A stretch of 64,000 nucleotides of DNA from Paucibacter sp. TC2R-5 (GCF_025717605.1 NZ_JAJIRQ010000005.1:310001-374000); one strand, 5' to 3'; counted from the stretch's first letter, positions 16,566-26,186 are shown. The notes: generated from the sequence alone by a model not told the origin. Numbers and translations are program-made.

Positions 16566-19343
16566 TCAAAGCGCCTGTACACGCACCGCTGTAACCTTGA
16601 AGCCAGGAATTTTGCCCGCCGGGTCGAGCGCGCTGCCGGTCAAGACATTGGCCGCAGCCTCCCAATAGCAAAACGGCAGAAAGACCTGACCCCGGCGCAC
16701 CTCGGGGCTGATCTGCAAGAGGGCTTGCAGCGTGCCATGACGCGAAGCAATGACGATTGCTTGAGCGTCATCCAAGCGCAGTGCTGCGGCGTCCTCGGCG
16801 TGCATGCTGAGCAGGGGCTGCGGCGACAAAGCGTCCAAGACCTCGGCGCGGCGCGTCATGGCACCCGTATGCCAATGCTCCAGCACGCGGCCGGTGCTGA
16901 GCACGAGCGGATAGTCCTGGTCGGGTTGTTCCGGGCCGGGCATAAAGCTGGCCGGCACCAACTGCGCGCGCCCGCTCGGTGTGGGGAAGCTCTGCTCGAA
17001 GATGATGGCATGGCCGGGTTCGTCTTCAAGAGGCGCGGGCGTGACCACCGCTTCTTCGCGCCTCAATCGAGCCCAGGGCACGCCGGCCAGCGGCGCCATC
17101 GCCGCACGCATTTCCTCGAACACGCGCTCCGTTGGCGCTTCGGCCGCCAGCTGACCATCGCCGTCGGCGGCTTGCCAATAGTGCCAACTCAGGCCAATGC
17201 GGCGCGCCAGTTGCTCGATGATCCACAGGTCTTGGCGTGCCTGGCCCGGTGGCGTCAGGGCCGGCCGGCCCAGCTGTATCAGCCGGTCGGTATTGGTGTA
17301 GCTGCCCCACTTCTCCAAATGCGCCGAGGCCGGCAGGATCACGTCGGCGAGCAGCGCGGTTTCTGTTGCGAAGATGTCTTGCACGACCAGATGCTCCAGC
17401 TTCGCCAAGGCCGCGCGCGCATGGTCGAGATCGGGGTCGGACATGGCCGGGTTCTCGCCCTCGATGAACATGCCCTTGATGCGGCCCTCGTAGGCGGCAT
17501 GGATGATCTCGACCACGGTCAGCCCGGGCTGCGGGTCCAGCGGCGTGGCCCACAGTGCTTCGAAATGCTCGCGTATATCGGGCAAGGCGATGCGCTGGTA
17601 GTTGGGCATCATCATCGGGATCAGGCCGGCGTCCGAGGCGCCCTGCACATTGTTCTGACCACGCAGCGGATGCAGGCCGCAGCCGGGGCGGCCGATCTGC
17701 CCGGTGATCATGGCCAGCGCGATCAGGCAGCGGGCGTTGTCGGTGCCATGCACATTCTGGCTGATGCCCATGCCCCAGAAAATCATCGCGCTCTTGGCGC
17801 TGGCATAACGCCTTGCCACATCGCGCAAGACCTCGGGCGCGATGCCGCAGATCTCGCTCATGCGCTCCGGCGTGCACTCGGCGACCGAGGCCCTCAAGGC
17901 TTCGTAACCATTGACCCGTGCGGCAATGAAGTCCGGATCGGTCAAGCCCTCGGCAATGATCACATGCAGCAGCGCATTGAGCAGCGCCACATCGGTGTCG
18001 GGCCGGAAGGCCAGATGGTGGGTGGCGAAGCGGGCCATCGGTGCGCGCCGAGGGTCGGCGACGATCAGCGTGGCGCCGGCCTTCACCGCGTTCTTGATGA
18101 AGGAGGCGGCGACGGGGTGGTTGGAGCTGGGGTTGGCGCCTATCAGCAGAATCACTTCCGCATCCTTTGCGTCCAGCACTGGGTTGCTGACCGAGCCCGA
18201 GCCCAGGCCTTCGAGCAGTGCAGCAACCGAGCTGGCGTGGCACAGCCGCGTGCAATGGTCGACGTTATTGGTCAAGAAGCCCTGGCGAATCAGCTTCTGG
18301 AACAGATAGGCCTCTTCATTGCTGCCCTTGGCCGAGCCAAAGCCGGCCAGCGGGCTGGCAGAGCCGTTGGCGTGGGCATCGCGCAATTGGCAGAGGCCGG
18401 CGGCGGCAAGGTCCAGCGCTTCGTCCCAAGTCGCTTCGCGGAACAGCGCCGCCAGCGGCACCTCGCCGCGCCGCACGCGGCCAATGTCGGCCGGGTCCTT
18501 GGCCAGGCCTTCGCGCCGGATCAGGGGTGTGGTCAAGCGCTGATCGCTGGACACATAGTCGTAGCCATAGCGGCCTTTGACGCATAGCCGCCCCTGGTTG
18601 GCCGGGCCGTCGCGCCCGATCGCCTCAATCACCTTGTTGTCCTTGACTCGGTAGCTGAGCTGGCAGCCGACGCCGCAATAGGGGCAGACCGAATCGACCA
18701 CTGCGTCGGCGGCCTGCAGCGCGGCGCCATTGGCCGGCGTCAGCGCCCCGGTTGGGCAGGCTTGCACGCATTCACCGCAGGCCACGCAGCTGCTGCTGCC
18801 CAGCGCCTCATCGGCATCGAAGCTGATGCGGGTGTCGGCCCCCCAGCCGGCCACGCCCAGCACATCGTTGACCTGTTCGTCGCGGCAGGCGCGCACACAG
18901 CGCATACATTGGATGCAGGCGTCCAGGTGCACGCTGATGGCCGGGTGGCTGCGGTCGGCGGGCGGGGCCGCTGGCTGCGTAAAGCGTGGCTTGCCGACTT
19001 CGAGCGCCTCGCACCATTGCGTCAGCTCTGAATTAAGGGTGTGGGGCTCGGCGGGCGCCTTGGCGGCCAGCAGTTCCAAGACCATGGACTGGCTGCGCCG
19101 CACGCGAGCGGTTTCCAGCCCGACCGTCATGCCCTCTCGGGGCTGCCGGCAACACGAGGCTGCCAGCGCACGTTCCCCGCCAATCTCGACCACGCAGGCG
19201 CGGCAATTGCCGGCCGGGTTCAGGCCGTCTTGGTGGCACAGCGTCGGGATGCTCAGACCTTGGCGCCGCGCGGCGCTCAAAATCGTCTCGTTCGGCTTGG
19301 CCTGCAGGGCCTGGCCGTCAACGGTGAAGGTGATGTCACTCAT
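16566..19343 (-). CDS. Formate dehydrogenase alpha subunit, NAD-dependent Mo/W enzyme
   Basis: A 925-residue catalytic subunit that oxidises formate to CO2. A 2Fe-2S ferredoxin domain (Cys 36, 47, 50, 64) is followed by a 4Fe-4S ferredoxin domain (Cys 143-153 and 186-196), then a 4Fe-4S site of the molybdopterin domain (Cys 220, 223, 227, 254). HCTRLCHASS has the metal-coordinating Cys368 and adjacent His369; the enzyme is a Cys, not selenocysteine, form. The pterin-binding and C-terminal domains are complete. It overlaps the beta-subunit stop by 4 bp. Related to FdsA and the alpha subunit of methylotroph FDH1; the metal cannot be inferred. Confidence 0.93.
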   Translation of the reverse strand: MSDITFTVDGQALQAKPNETILSAARRQGLSIPTLCHQDGLNPAGNCRACVVEIGGERALAASCCRQPREGMTVGLETARVRRSQSMVLELLAAKAPAEPHTLNSELTQWCEALEVGKPRFTQPAAPPADRSHPAISVHLDACIQCMRCVRACRDEQVNDVLGVAGWGADTRISFDADEALGSSSCVACGECVQACPTGALTPANGAALQAADAVVDSVCPYCGVGCQLSYRVKDNKVIEAIGRDGPANQGRLCVKGRYGYDYVSSDQRLTTPLIRREGLAKDPADIGRVRRGEVPLAALFREATWDEALDLAAAGLCQLRDAHANGSASPLAGFGSAKGSNEEAYLFQKLIRQGFLTNNVDHCTRLCHASSVAALLEGLGSGSVSNPVLDAKDAEVILLIGANPSSNHPVAASFIKNAVKAGATLIVADPRRAPMARFATHHLAFRPDTDVALLNALLHVIIAEGLTDPDFIAARVNGYEALRASVAECTPERMSEICGIAPEVLRDVARRYASAKSAMIFWGMGISQNVHGTDNARCLIALAMITGQIGRPGCGLHPLRGQNNVQGASDAGLIPMMMPNYQRIALPDIREHFEALWATPLDPQPGLTVVEIIHAAYEGRIKGMFIEGENPAMSDPDLDHARAALAKLEHLVVQDIFATETALLADVILPASAHLEKWGSYTNTDRLIQLGRPALTPPGQARQDLWIIEQLARRIGLSWHYWQAADGDGQLAAEAPTERVFEEMRAAMAPLAGVPWARLRREEAVVTPAPLEDEPGHAIIFEQSFPTPSGRAQLVPASFMPGPEQPDQDYPLVLSTGRVLEHWHTGAMTRRAEVLDALSPQPLLSMHAEDAAALRLDDAQAIVIASRHGTLQALLQISPEVRRGQVFLPFCYWEAAANVLTGSALDPAGKIPGFKVTAVRVQAL

Positions 19344-21049
19344 GCTCGTGCCTCGGCGCTGAACTCGTGCGGGAAATAGCGCATCGCGCAGCGCAAGGGA
19401 TTGGGGGCGGCCTGGCCGAGGCCGCAGATCGAGGCGTCGGCCATCACCGAGGCCAGCTCCTCCAGCAGAGGCTGATCCCAGACCGGCTGGCGCATCAACT
19501 CGACGGCACGCTGCGTGCCTTCACGGCAGGGCACGCATTGGCCGCAGCTCTCATGCTCGAAGAACTCCATCGCATTGAGGGCCAAAGCGCGGGCGCTGTC
19601 TTGGTCAGAGAACACGATGACCGCAGCCGAGCCGATAAAGCATTCATGCACCTGCAAGGTGTCGAAGTCCAGCGGCGCATGGGCATGGCTGGCCGGCAGC
19701 ATGCCGCCGGACGCGCCGCCAGGGAAGTAACCGTATAGCTGATGACCCGGCAACATGCCGCCGCCGTATTCGTCGATCAACTCCACGGCGGTGATGCCGG
19801 CCGGCGCCAGATAGACACCAGGCTTGTTGACCCGGCCCGAGAGCGAAAACGAGCGCAGCCCTTTTCGACCGTTGCGGCCTTGACTTGCGAACCAGTCGGA
19901 GCCGCGCTCCAGAATGTGACGCACCCAATGCAGCGATTCGATATTGTGTTGCAGGGTCGGCCGCCCAAACAGACCGCGCTCGGCCACATAGGGCGGGCGT
20001 TGGCGCGGCCAGCCGCGTTTGCCTTCGATCGATTCGATCATCGCCGACTCTTCGCCGCAGATATAGGCGCCGGCGCCGCGCCGCAGCTCGATCACCGGCA
20101 AGCCGCTGCGCGCCGCTTGCAGCGCGGCAATCTCCTCGCTCAGCACCTGGCGCAGTGCGTGGTACTCGTCGCGCAGATAGATGTAGACGGCCTCGGCGCC
20201 TATGCAATGTGCCGCTATCAACATGCCTTCCAAAAATAGCTGCGGCTCGCGCTCCAGGTAATAGCGGTCTTTGAAAGTGCCTGGTTCACCTTCGTCGATA
20301 TTGACGGCCATCAGCCGGGGCGCGGGCTGCGCGCGCACGATGGACCATTTGCGCCCGAGTGGAAAACCGGCGCCGCCCAAGCCCCGCAGGCCCGATTCGC
20401 TGAGCGTGTGAATCGTGGCGTCAATGCTGCGCGTGCCGCTCAGCAACTCGTCGAGCACGCGGTAGCCGCCTTGAGCGAGATAGTCGGCCAGTGGCTGGTG
20501 TGCAGGACGAATATCTTGGATTTGACCTTGTTGCAGCAGCTTGATGGCTTCGCTCGCCGTGGCGTGGCCCAGTGGCCGCTGACCAATGACCGCCACGGGT
20601 GCCTGCTCGCAGCGGCCGACGCAAGGCACATCGATGACGCGCACACCGCTTTGTTCCGCCAGCAAGGCGCGCAGCTCGCGGCTCAAACCGACGCCGCCGG
20701 CCATTGAGCAGCTGAGCGAATTGCAAACGCGTAAGCTCAAGCGTGCCGGTGCTTGCTCACCTTCGTAGACGATGTCGAAGTGGTGATAAAAACTCGCCAC
20801 CTCATGCACCTCAGCTTGAGACAGCTTCATCTCCTCGGCCAATGCGGCCAGCATATCGACGCTCAAGTGCCCCTGCGCGTCCTGAATGCGGTGCAGGTGT
20901 TCGATCAACAAGTCGCGTCGGCGCGGCAGGTCGCTCAGTAAAACGCGCACCGCTTCGATGGCGGCAGGGCTGGCTTGGCGGCCCCGTAGGCCGCCGCCTT
21001 TGGCGGGGCGGCGATAGGCTTCGCTGTGGATGGGGATGACGGCTTTCAT
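19340..21049 (-). CDS. Formate dehydrogenase beta subunit, fused NuoE-NuoF-type
   Basis: About 569 residues from the ATG at 21049. The N-terminal NuoE-like domain (about 25-180) contains the 2Fe-2S Cys pattern with CNSLSCSMAG and CVGRCEQAP. The NuoF-like domain holds RGLGGAGFPLGRKW for NADH/FMN and GEPGTFKDRY, and its terminal 4Fe-4S cluster is ESCGQCVPCREGT with a later Cys in ICGLGQAAPNP. It passes electrons from formate to NAD+. In the Fds type the NuoE part is a separate FdsG; here the two are one chain, as in methylotroph FDH1. No fdsD or fdhD is visible in the window. Confidence 0.92.
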   Translation of the reverse strand: MKAVIPIHSEAYRRPAKGGGLRGRQASPAAIEAVRVLLSDLPRRRDLLIEHLHRIQDAQGHLSVDMLAALAEEMKLSQAEVHEVASFYHHFDIVYEGEQAPARLSLRVCNSLSCSMAGGVGLSRELRALLAEQSGVRVIDVPCVGRCEQAPVAVIGQRPLGHATASEAIKLLQQGQIQDIRPAHQPLADYLAQGGYRVLDELLSGTRSIDATIHTLSESGLRGLGGAGFPLGRKWSIVRAQPAPRLMAVNIDEGEPGTFKDRYYLEREPQLFLEGMLIAAHCIGAEAVYIYLRDEYHALRQVLSEEIAALQAARSGLPVIELRRGAGAYICGEESAMIESIEGKRGWPRQRPPYVAERGLFGRPTLQHNIESLHWVRHILERGSDWFASQGRNGRKGLRSFSLSGRVNKPGVYLAPAGITAVELIDEYGGGMLPGHQLYGYFPGGASGGMLPASHAHAPLDFDTLQVHECFIGSAAVIVFSDQDSARALALNAMEFFEHESCGQCVPCREGTQRAVELMRQPVWDQPLLEELASVMADASICGLGQAAPNPLRCAMRYFPHEFSAEARA

Positions 21050-21120
21050 GACGGGATTGTGCCGGGTGAATTGACAGCGGGAGGGCTGCGATACTGAGCA
21101 GATTACTAGGAGTTTCATGC

Positions 21121-21906
21121 ATGGAGACATTGACGATTGCGGTCGACGCGGGCGGCGTGGCCCACATCACCATGACCAGGCCCGAGGTCTTCAACGCTTT
21201 CAATGAGCTGATGATTTCGGAGCTAAGCCAGGCGGTGGAGCATTGCGTGGCCGACCCCGGCGTGCGCGTGATCGTGCTGGCCGGCGCCGGCAAGGCCTTC
21301 AGTGCCGGTGCCGATATCGAATGGATGCGCCGCGCGGCGGCTGCCTCGGAGCAGGCAAATCTGGAAGACGCACGGCGCTTCGCCGCGATGCTGCAGCGAC
21401 TGGCCGAATGCCCCAAGCCGACGCTGGCGCGCATCCAGGGCCTGGCCCTGGGCGGCGGGGTGGGTTTGGCCTGTGCCTGCGATATAGCGATTGCCAGCAG
21501 CGAGGCCAAGTTCGCCGTCAGCGAGGCGCGCTTTGGCATTTTGCCGGCCGTCATTGGCCCTTATGTCATCAATGCGGTGGGGCCGCGTCAGGCCAAGCGC
21601 TTGGCGCTAACGGCCAGCCGTATCGGCGCGGCCGAGGCGCTGCATATGGGCTTGGTGCATGAGGTGGTGGAGCCGGGTGAGCTGGACGCTGCGCTGGCGC
21701 GCTGGGTGCGTGATTTGCTGCCCAGCGGGCCGCAGGCGCAGGCCGAGATCAAGGCCTTGTTCGCGCAGATCGAGGTCGGCCCTGTCAGCGCCGAAGTACG
21801 CGAGTTGACGGCTCAGACGATAGCGCGTGTGCGCACAGGCGCCGAGGCGCGGGAAGGCTTCGCCGCCTTTTTGGCCAAGCGCGCGGCGCCCTGGGCGCCC
21901 CAGTAA
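21121..21906 (+). CDS. Enoyl-CoA hydratase/isomerase-family protein
   Basis: A 261-residue crotonase-fold enzyme. AFSAGADIEWMRRAA contains the oxyanion/CoA-binding region, and GLALGGGVGLACACDIAIAS the second oxyanion loop. The acid/base region around SEARFGILPAVIGPYV suggests a hydratase. The SAGADxxWMRR form resembles methylglutaconyl-CoA hydratase (LiuC/AtuE-like), but the fatty-acid and phenylacetate paralogs are close. It precedes the 3-hydroxyacyl-CoA dehydrogenase by 23 bp in one operon. The ATG follows AGGAG. Confidence 0.82.
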   Translation: METLTIAVDAGGVAHITMTRPEVFNAFNELMISELSQAVEHCVADPGVRVIVLAGAGKAFSAGADIEWMRRAAAASEQANLEDARRFAAMLQRLAECPKPTLARIQGLALGGGVGLACACDIAIASSEAKFAVSEARFGILPAVIGPYVINAVGPRQAKRLALTASRIGAAEALHMGLVHEVVEPGELDAALARWVRDLLPSGPQAQAEIKALFAQIEVGPVSAEVRELTAQTIARVRTGAEAREGFAAFLAKRAAPWAPQ

Positions 21907-21929
21907 AAAGAAACATTTGGAGCAGAGCG

Positions 21930-23465
21930 ATGAGTGAGACAAAGCAATGGGCGGTGGCCGCGGAGCGGCCGGCGCTGATTGGCGTGGTCGGTGCTGGCGT
22001 CATGGGAGCCGGGATCGCCCAAGTGGCCGCACAGGCGGGCCACGCGGTGCTGCTGCTGGATCTGCGCGAAGGTGCGGCCGCCTCGGCGATCGCGCAGACG
22101 GCCCGGGCCTTGGACGCCTTGGTGGCCAAGGGCCGCATGGAGGCCGTCGAGTGCGCGGCGGTGCTGGCGCGCATTCAACCGGCGCAGAGCATGGCCGAGT
22201 TGAAGGATGCGGCCTTGGTGATCGAAGTCATCGTCGAAAAGCTGGAGCCCAAGCAGACCTTGCTGCGCGAGCTGGATGCCTTGCTGGGCGAAGGCGCCAT
22301 CATCGCGAGCAATACCTCGTCGATCAGCGTGACGGCCCTGGCCAACGGCATGCAAAACCCGGGCCGCCTGGTTGGCATGCATTTCTTCAACCCGGTGCCG
22401 TTGATGAAGTTGGTGGAAGTGGTCTGGGGCGCCGAGACCGAGGCCAGCGTGGCCGAGGTGATCGAGGCCTTGGCGCGGCGCTGGGGCAAGACGCCGGTGC
22501 ATGCGAAGTCGACGCCAGGCTTTATCGTCAACCGCATTGCCCGGCCTTTTTACGCCGAGGCGCTGGCCTTGTTGCAAGAGCAGGCCGCGACACCGGCGCT
22601 GATCGACCGGGCCTTGCGCGCGGCGGGTTTCCGCATGGGGCCTTGCGAGCTGATGGATCTGATTGGGCATGACACCAACTTCTTGGTCACGCAGTCGGTT
22701 TTCGAAGCTAACTTTGGCGATAAGCGGTATATGCCGTCCTTGGTGCAAAAGGCCTTGGTTGACGGCGGACGCCTGGGACGCAAAGTGGGCAAGGGGTTCT
22801 ATATCGGCCTGCCCGAGGCGGCGGGGCCGGTGGAGGCGCCGAAGCAAGCGCTGGCCGCGATCGGCGTGGTCGGGCGCGGGCCTTTGGTCGATACCCTGGC
22901 CGCTTGCTTGGACCTGAAGGGCTTGACTTACACGCGCGGGGAATCTGCCGATTGGAACGGTTTGTCGGTGGGCGATGTTCATGTGCATCTGAGCAGCGGT
23001 GTGACCGCTGCGCAACTGGCCGCCGAATGGCGTCACCCGCAGTTGGCCGTGATGGACTGGCCTTTGGCGCCCGGCCGTGTCGATGCGCTGGCGCTCAGTG
23101 TGGCGCCGCAATTGGACGACGCAGGCTTGGCGGCGATCGAAGATGTCTGGCGTGCCTTGGGCTGGCAGCCGCTGCGCATGCGCGATGTTCCTGGCTTGGC
23201 CGTCGCGCGAACCGTGGCGATGTTGGTCAACGAGGGTTGCGACGCGGTCTGGCAAGGCGTGTGCGACGAGCGCGCGGCAGATCTGGCCTGCAAGCTCGGT
23301 GTCAACTATCCGGCTGGGCCGTTTGAATGGTTGCCGCTGATTGGCGCGCCGGCCTTGGTGGCGACACTGGACGGCCTGTTTGCTGCCTACCGCAGCGAGC
23401 GCTACCGCGTCAGCCCTTTGCTGCAACAGCGGCGCTGGTCAGAGCCCGGGCACAAACCGGCCTGA
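21930..23465 (+). CDS. paaH: 3-Hydroxyacyl-CoA dehydrogenase, PaaH/PaaC-like
   Basis: A 511-residue NAD-dependent dehydrogenase. GVVGAGVMGAGIAQVAAQAG is the Rossmann motif at about residues 17-36, and SNTSSISVTALA and MHFFNPVPLMKLVEVV are family motifs that include the catalytic His. Two C-terminal 3HCDH domains are present, the second less conserved, giving the 500-residue size of phenylacetate-type PaaH rather than the 300-residue FadB-like form. It should oxidise a 3-hydroxyacyl-CoA, plausibly 3-hydroxyadipyl-CoA, to feed the thiolase at 24716-25921. It follows the enoyl-CoA hydratase. Confidence 0.87.
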   Translation: MSETKQWAVAAERPALIGVVGAGVMGAGIAQVAAQAGHAVLLLDLREGAAASAIAQTARALDALVAKGRMEAVECAAVLARIQPAQSMAELKDAALVIEVIVEKLEPKQTLLRELDALLGEGAIIASNTSSISVTALANGMQNPGRLVGMHFFNPVPLMKLVEVVWGAETEASVAEVIEALARRWGKTPVHAKSTPGFIVNRIARPFYAEALALLQEQAATPALIDRALRAAGFRMGPCELMDLIGHDTNFLVTQSVFEANFGDKRYMPSLVQKALVDGGRLGRKVGKGFYIGLPEAAGPVEAPKQALAAIGVVGRGPLVDTLAACLDLKGLTYTRGESADWNGLSVGDVHVHLSSGVTAAQLAAEWRHPQLAVMDWPLAPGRVDALALSVAPQLDDAGLAAIEDVWRALGWQPLRMRDVPGLAVARTVAMLVNEGCDAVWQGVCDERAADLACKLGVNYPAGPFEWLPLIGAPALVATLDGLFAAYRSERYRVSPLLQQRRWSEPGHKPA

Positions 23466-23488
23466 GACCAGTTTGTGCCTGGCGAAGG

Positions 23489-23509
23489 CTTCAGGCCTCC
23501 GGCCTGGAG
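23489..23509. terminator. Hairpin between convergent paaH and IclR genes
   Basis: CTTCAGGCC-tcc-GGCCTGGAG forms a 9-bp stem with one G-T wobble and a 3-nt loop, in the 59-bp gap of two convergent genes. No long T-run follows, so it may stop transcription weakly on both strands. Confidence 0.5.
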
Positions 23510-23524
23510 CTGGACTAGGCTTCA

Positions 23525-24406
23525 CTACAGCAACATGCGCAGATGCGTTTGGGCTTGAAGCAGGGGAGGCAGGCATTGCTCAAGCAACTGCTCCATGCTC
23601 ATGCGGGAGGCGTGGGCGCAGATATTGAGCGAGGCGACGACCTCGCCCCGGTAGTTTTTCAGCGGGACGGCGACGGTACGCAGGCCCAACTCCAGCTCTT
23701 GGTCAATGCAGGCGTAGCCGAGCGAGCCGGCTCTTGCGATTTCTTGGCGCAGGCGCTCAGGCTGTGTGATGGTGTGTGGTGTCAAAGCCGTCAGCTGCTG
23801 GCGAGCCAGCCAAGCGTCTAGCTCGGCCGGGGCCAAGGCGGCCAACATGACGCGCCCATTGCCCGAGCAATGCGCCGGCACGCGCATGCCCGGCTGCAAG
23901 GCGGGCGCCACGAGGCGGCCGGAATTGGTGGCGGCGATGCAGATCACGTCGTCACCGTCCAAGACGCCGGCCGAGCTGGCCTCTTTCAGGGCAAAGGCGA
24001 GCTTGTGCAGCTCGGGCTCGACGATGCGGGGCAGGCGGGCCGAATGCATATAGCTTTGACCCAGGCGCAGAACTCTTGGCGCCAAGGCGAACATCTTGCG
24101 GTCTTGCGTCACAAAGCCCAGATGCGTCAGGGTCAGCAGGTAGCGCCGTGCGGCCGCTCGTGTCAGCCCGGTGCGGATGGCGACCTCGCTGATCGTCAGC
24201 CGAGGCCGCTCCTGATCAAAGGCCTCGATGACGGCCAATCCTTTTTCCAGGCCGGCAACCAAGTCGCGCTTCAGTGGCCCGGCCGGCTTGCTCTCTTGCG
24301 CAGGCAATGCCGCGGGATATTGCTCGGGGCGCTCAAAGGTCGGGGGCGAGGGCGAGCCCAGGGCCTGCTGATACTCAAGGTCATCGAAATTGCGGGCAGC
24401 TGACAT
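23525..24406 (-). CDS. IclR-family transcriptional regulator, PcaR/PcaU-like
   Basis: A 293-residue regulator. The helix-turn-helix with ISEVAIRTGLTRAAARRYLLTL (about residues 75-95) begins the IclR domain, and the C-terminal effector domain contains VARNR-like DQELELGLRTVAVPLKNYRGEVVASLNICAHA. It resembles protocatechuate and beta-ketoadipate regulators such as PcaR/PcaU/PobR. It lies next to the 3-oxoadipyl-CoA thiolase (divided by about 310 bp) and may regulate it. The start ATG (24406) has no strong ribosome-binding site. Confidence 0.88.
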   Translation of the reverse strand: MSAARNFDDLEYQQALGSPSPPTFERPEQYPAALPAQESKPAGPLKRDLVAGLEKGLAVIEAFDQERPRLTISEVAIRTGLTRAAARRYLLTLTHLGFVTQDRKMFALAPRVLRLGQSYMHSARLPRIVEPELHKLAFALKEASSAGVLDGDDVICIAATNSGRLVAPALQPGMRVPAHCSGNGRVMLAALAPAELDAWLARQQLTALTPHTITQPERLRQEIARAGSLGYACIDQELELGLRTVAVPLKNYRGEVVASLNICAHASRMSMEQLLEQCLPPLLQAQTHLRMLL

Positions 24407-24715
24407 GGTCGGAGTGGCGAAAAGGCTCCCCAATCTTGATTGCTTGGTCAAGAGGCGCGGCCATGAGTGAGCCGGGGAAGCTTTTGAATCTGAAAGAAAG
24501 CTCCACCGCGAGGCGGAGTGCTGCCGGACAGGCCTGTGAACAAGTTGGATCGGCAACTTTTCGGGCGAAACTTCCGTTGATATATGTGCGCTGTACGCCA
24601 AGAATCAAATTTAGTATGCCATGTTAAATTTTGTTTCTGGGTACTAATACCTAGGAAGTTCGGGACTAAAACTCATTTTGCTATGAGCTTTAGTCATGGC
24701 AAATGACTGTGCTTC
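24407..24715. other. Low-GC intergenic region, 309 bp, with two dyads
   Basis: Lies upstream of the IclR gene and downstream of the thiolase (both minus). AAATTTA (24607-24613) and TAAATTT (24625-24631) are 11 bp apart in a locally AT-rich patch. A longer hairpin ACTAAA-A-CTCAT (24665-24676) against ATGAG-C-TTTAGT (24683-24694) follows, 22 bp beyond the thiolase stop codon, and may stabilise the transcript end. Promoter elements for the IclR gene are expected here. I see no coding sequence. Confidence 0.45.
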
Positions 24716-25921
24716 TCAGACTCTTTCGATGACGAGGGCGATGCCTTGGCCGACCCCAATACACATGGTGCACAGTGCATAGCGCCCGCCGCTGCGCTGC
24801 AATTGATGGACGGCCGTCATCACCAAGCGTGCGCCGCTGGCGCCCAGCGGATGGCCCAGGGCGATGGCCCCGCCGTTCGGATTGACGCGCGCGTCGTCGT
24901 CGGCCAGGCCCAATTGGCGCAACACGGCCAAACCCTGGGCGGCAAAGGCTTCATTGAGCTCGATCACATCCATCTGATCGAGGCTCAAGCCCGTCTGCGC
25001 CAGCACTCGCTGGCTGGCCGGCGCCGGGCCAATGCCCATGATGCGCGGCGCCACGCCGGCACAGGCCATGCCAAGCACGCGCGCGCGGGGCGTCAGCCCA
25101 TTCTTGGCGGCCGCAGATTCGCTCGCCAGCAGCAGCGCGCAAGCGCCGTCATTGACGCCCGAGGCATTGCCGGCGGTGACGGTGCCGTCGGGGCGCACGA
25201 TGGGCTTAAGCTTGGCCAGCGCCTCCAGGCTGGTTTCACGCGGATGCTCATCGCGATCAACGCAGATCGGCTCGCCCTTTTTTTGTGCAATCGAGACCGG
25301 CGTGATCTCGGCGTCGAAATAGCCGGCCTGCTGGGCGGCGACCGCCCGCAACTGGCTGCGCAAGGCCATTAAATCCTGGTCGGCACGGCTGATGCCAAAG
25401 TCGGTGGCGACGTTTTCGGCCGTCTCGGGCATCGCGTCGACGCCATACTGCTCCTTCATCAGTCGGTTGACAAAGCGCCAGCCTATCGTGGTGTCATAGA
25501 CGGTGTTGCTGCGGGCGAAGGCGGTTTCGGCCTTGGGCATCACGAAGGGCGCGCGGCTCATGCTTTCGACGCCGCCGGCCAACATCAGGCCGGCCTCGCC
25601 GGCGCGAATTGCGCGCGCGGCCGAGCCAACGGCGTCCATGCCCGAACCACACAGGCGGTTGATCGTGGCGCCGGGAACGCCCACCGGCAAGCCGGCCAGC
25701 AGCGCCGACATGCGCGCAACGTTGCGGTTATCTTCGCCGGCCTGATTGGCGCAACCGTAGAGCAGGTCGCTGACCGAGGCCCAGTCCACGCCAGGGTTGC
25801 GGGCCATCAATGCACGCAGCGGAGTGGCGCCCAGATCGTCCGCCCGAACTGAAGACAAAGCACCGCCATAGCGTCCGAAGGGTGTGCGAATAGCGTCACA
25901 AATAAAGGCCTGTTGGGTCAT
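24716..25921 (-). CDS. pcaF: 3-Oxoadipyl-CoA thiolase
   Basis: A 401-residue thiolase that cleaves 3-oxoadipyl-CoA to succinyl-CoA and acetyl-CoA. [11 protein letters not shown] contains the acyl-accepting Cys at about residue 90. The C-terminus has [16 protein letters not shown] with the catalytic His and [12 protein letters not shown] with the second Cys. Length and motifs fit PcaF/PaaJ, the last step of the beta-ketoadipate and phenylacetate pathways; distinguishing them is not possible here. The ATG follows AGGAAG. The adjacent IclR gene is a likely regulator. Confidence 0.9.
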   Translation of the reverse strand: MTQQAFICDAIRTPFGRYGGALSSVRADDLGATPLRALMARNPGVDWASVSDLLYGCANQAGEDNRNVARMSALLAGLPVGVPGATINRLCGSGMDAVGSAARAIRAGEAGLMLAGGVESMSRAPFVMPKAETAFARSNTVYDTTIGWRFVNRLMKEQYGVDAMPETAENVATDFGISRADQDLMALRSQLRAVAAQQAGYFDAEITPVSIAQKKGEPICVDRDEHPRETSLEALAKLKPIVRPDGTVTAGNASGVNDGACALLLASESAAAKNGLTPRARVLGMACAGVAPRIMGIGPAPASQRVLAQTGLSLDQMDVIELNEAFAAQGLAVLRQLGLADDDARVNPNGGAIALGHPLGASGARLVMTAVHQLQRSGGRYALCTMCIGVGQGIALVIERV

Positions 25922-25968
25922 GGTTCTTCCTGTTGGGAATAAAAGTGCTGCGTACTGCTGAATTTATG

Positions 25969-26007
25969 CACGCAAACGACTGCCGTGGTCGCAGCAGTTG
26001 ATGCGTG
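25969..26007 (-). promoter_or_regulatory. Imperfect palindrome in thiolase 5' region, possible IclR operator
   Basis: CACGCA-N4-ACTGC (25969-25983) is matched by GCAGT-N3-TGCGTG (25994-26007), a broad dyad about 50-85 bp upstream of the thiolase start. A TATATA-rich segment at 26009-26017 lies just upstream and could be the -10 region. An operator here would suit the adjacent IclR gene. Confidence 0.4.
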
Positions 26008-26159
26008 ACTATATATAGTGGCCTCAGAGATTGAGAGTGCTTGCGCGGGGCTGAGCTGGTCCCCGTTCAAGCCGGTCATTTGGGCCGTGGTGGACGTGAT
26101 AAATCGCACGAGCCTTTCAGGCATTTGAGCAGTGCGCACCAAAGGCGGGACTAAGGACT

Positions 26160-26186
26160 TAAGTTTTAACCATTGCTTGCCGAAGC
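26160..26186 (+). promoter_or_regulatory. Weak sigma-28-like promoter candidate for HD-GYP operon
   Basis: TAAGTTTT (26160-26167), an 11-bp spacer and GCCGAAGC (26179-26186) resemble the flagellar sigma-28 form TAAAGTTT-N11-GCCGATAA but with several mismatches. It lies 41 bp upstream of the HD-GYP start. Flagellar-class control of cyclic-di-GMP genes is plausible, but the match is partial. The rest of the 25922-26226 gap holds the thiolase dyad and no gene. Confidence 0.25.

Noticed and set aside
16725-18587. Long open frame of 620 codons opposite the formate dehydrogenase gene
   Set aside because: Shadow of GC-rich codon usage; the minus frame contains complete molybdopterin and iron-sulfur motifs while this one has no recognisable domain.
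21813-23426. 537-codon minus frame opposite paaH
   Set aside because: Composition dominated by Arg, Gln, His and Ala; paaH motifs on the plus strand are decisive.
26030-26090. T-loop-like GTTCAAG sequence suggesting a tRNA
   Set aside because: No acceptor, anticodon or D-arm pairing could be found around it.
25918-26142. Minus frame of 74 codons upstream of the thiolase
   Set aside because: It contains the dyad and promoter-like sequence and lacks family features, so it is probably non-coding.
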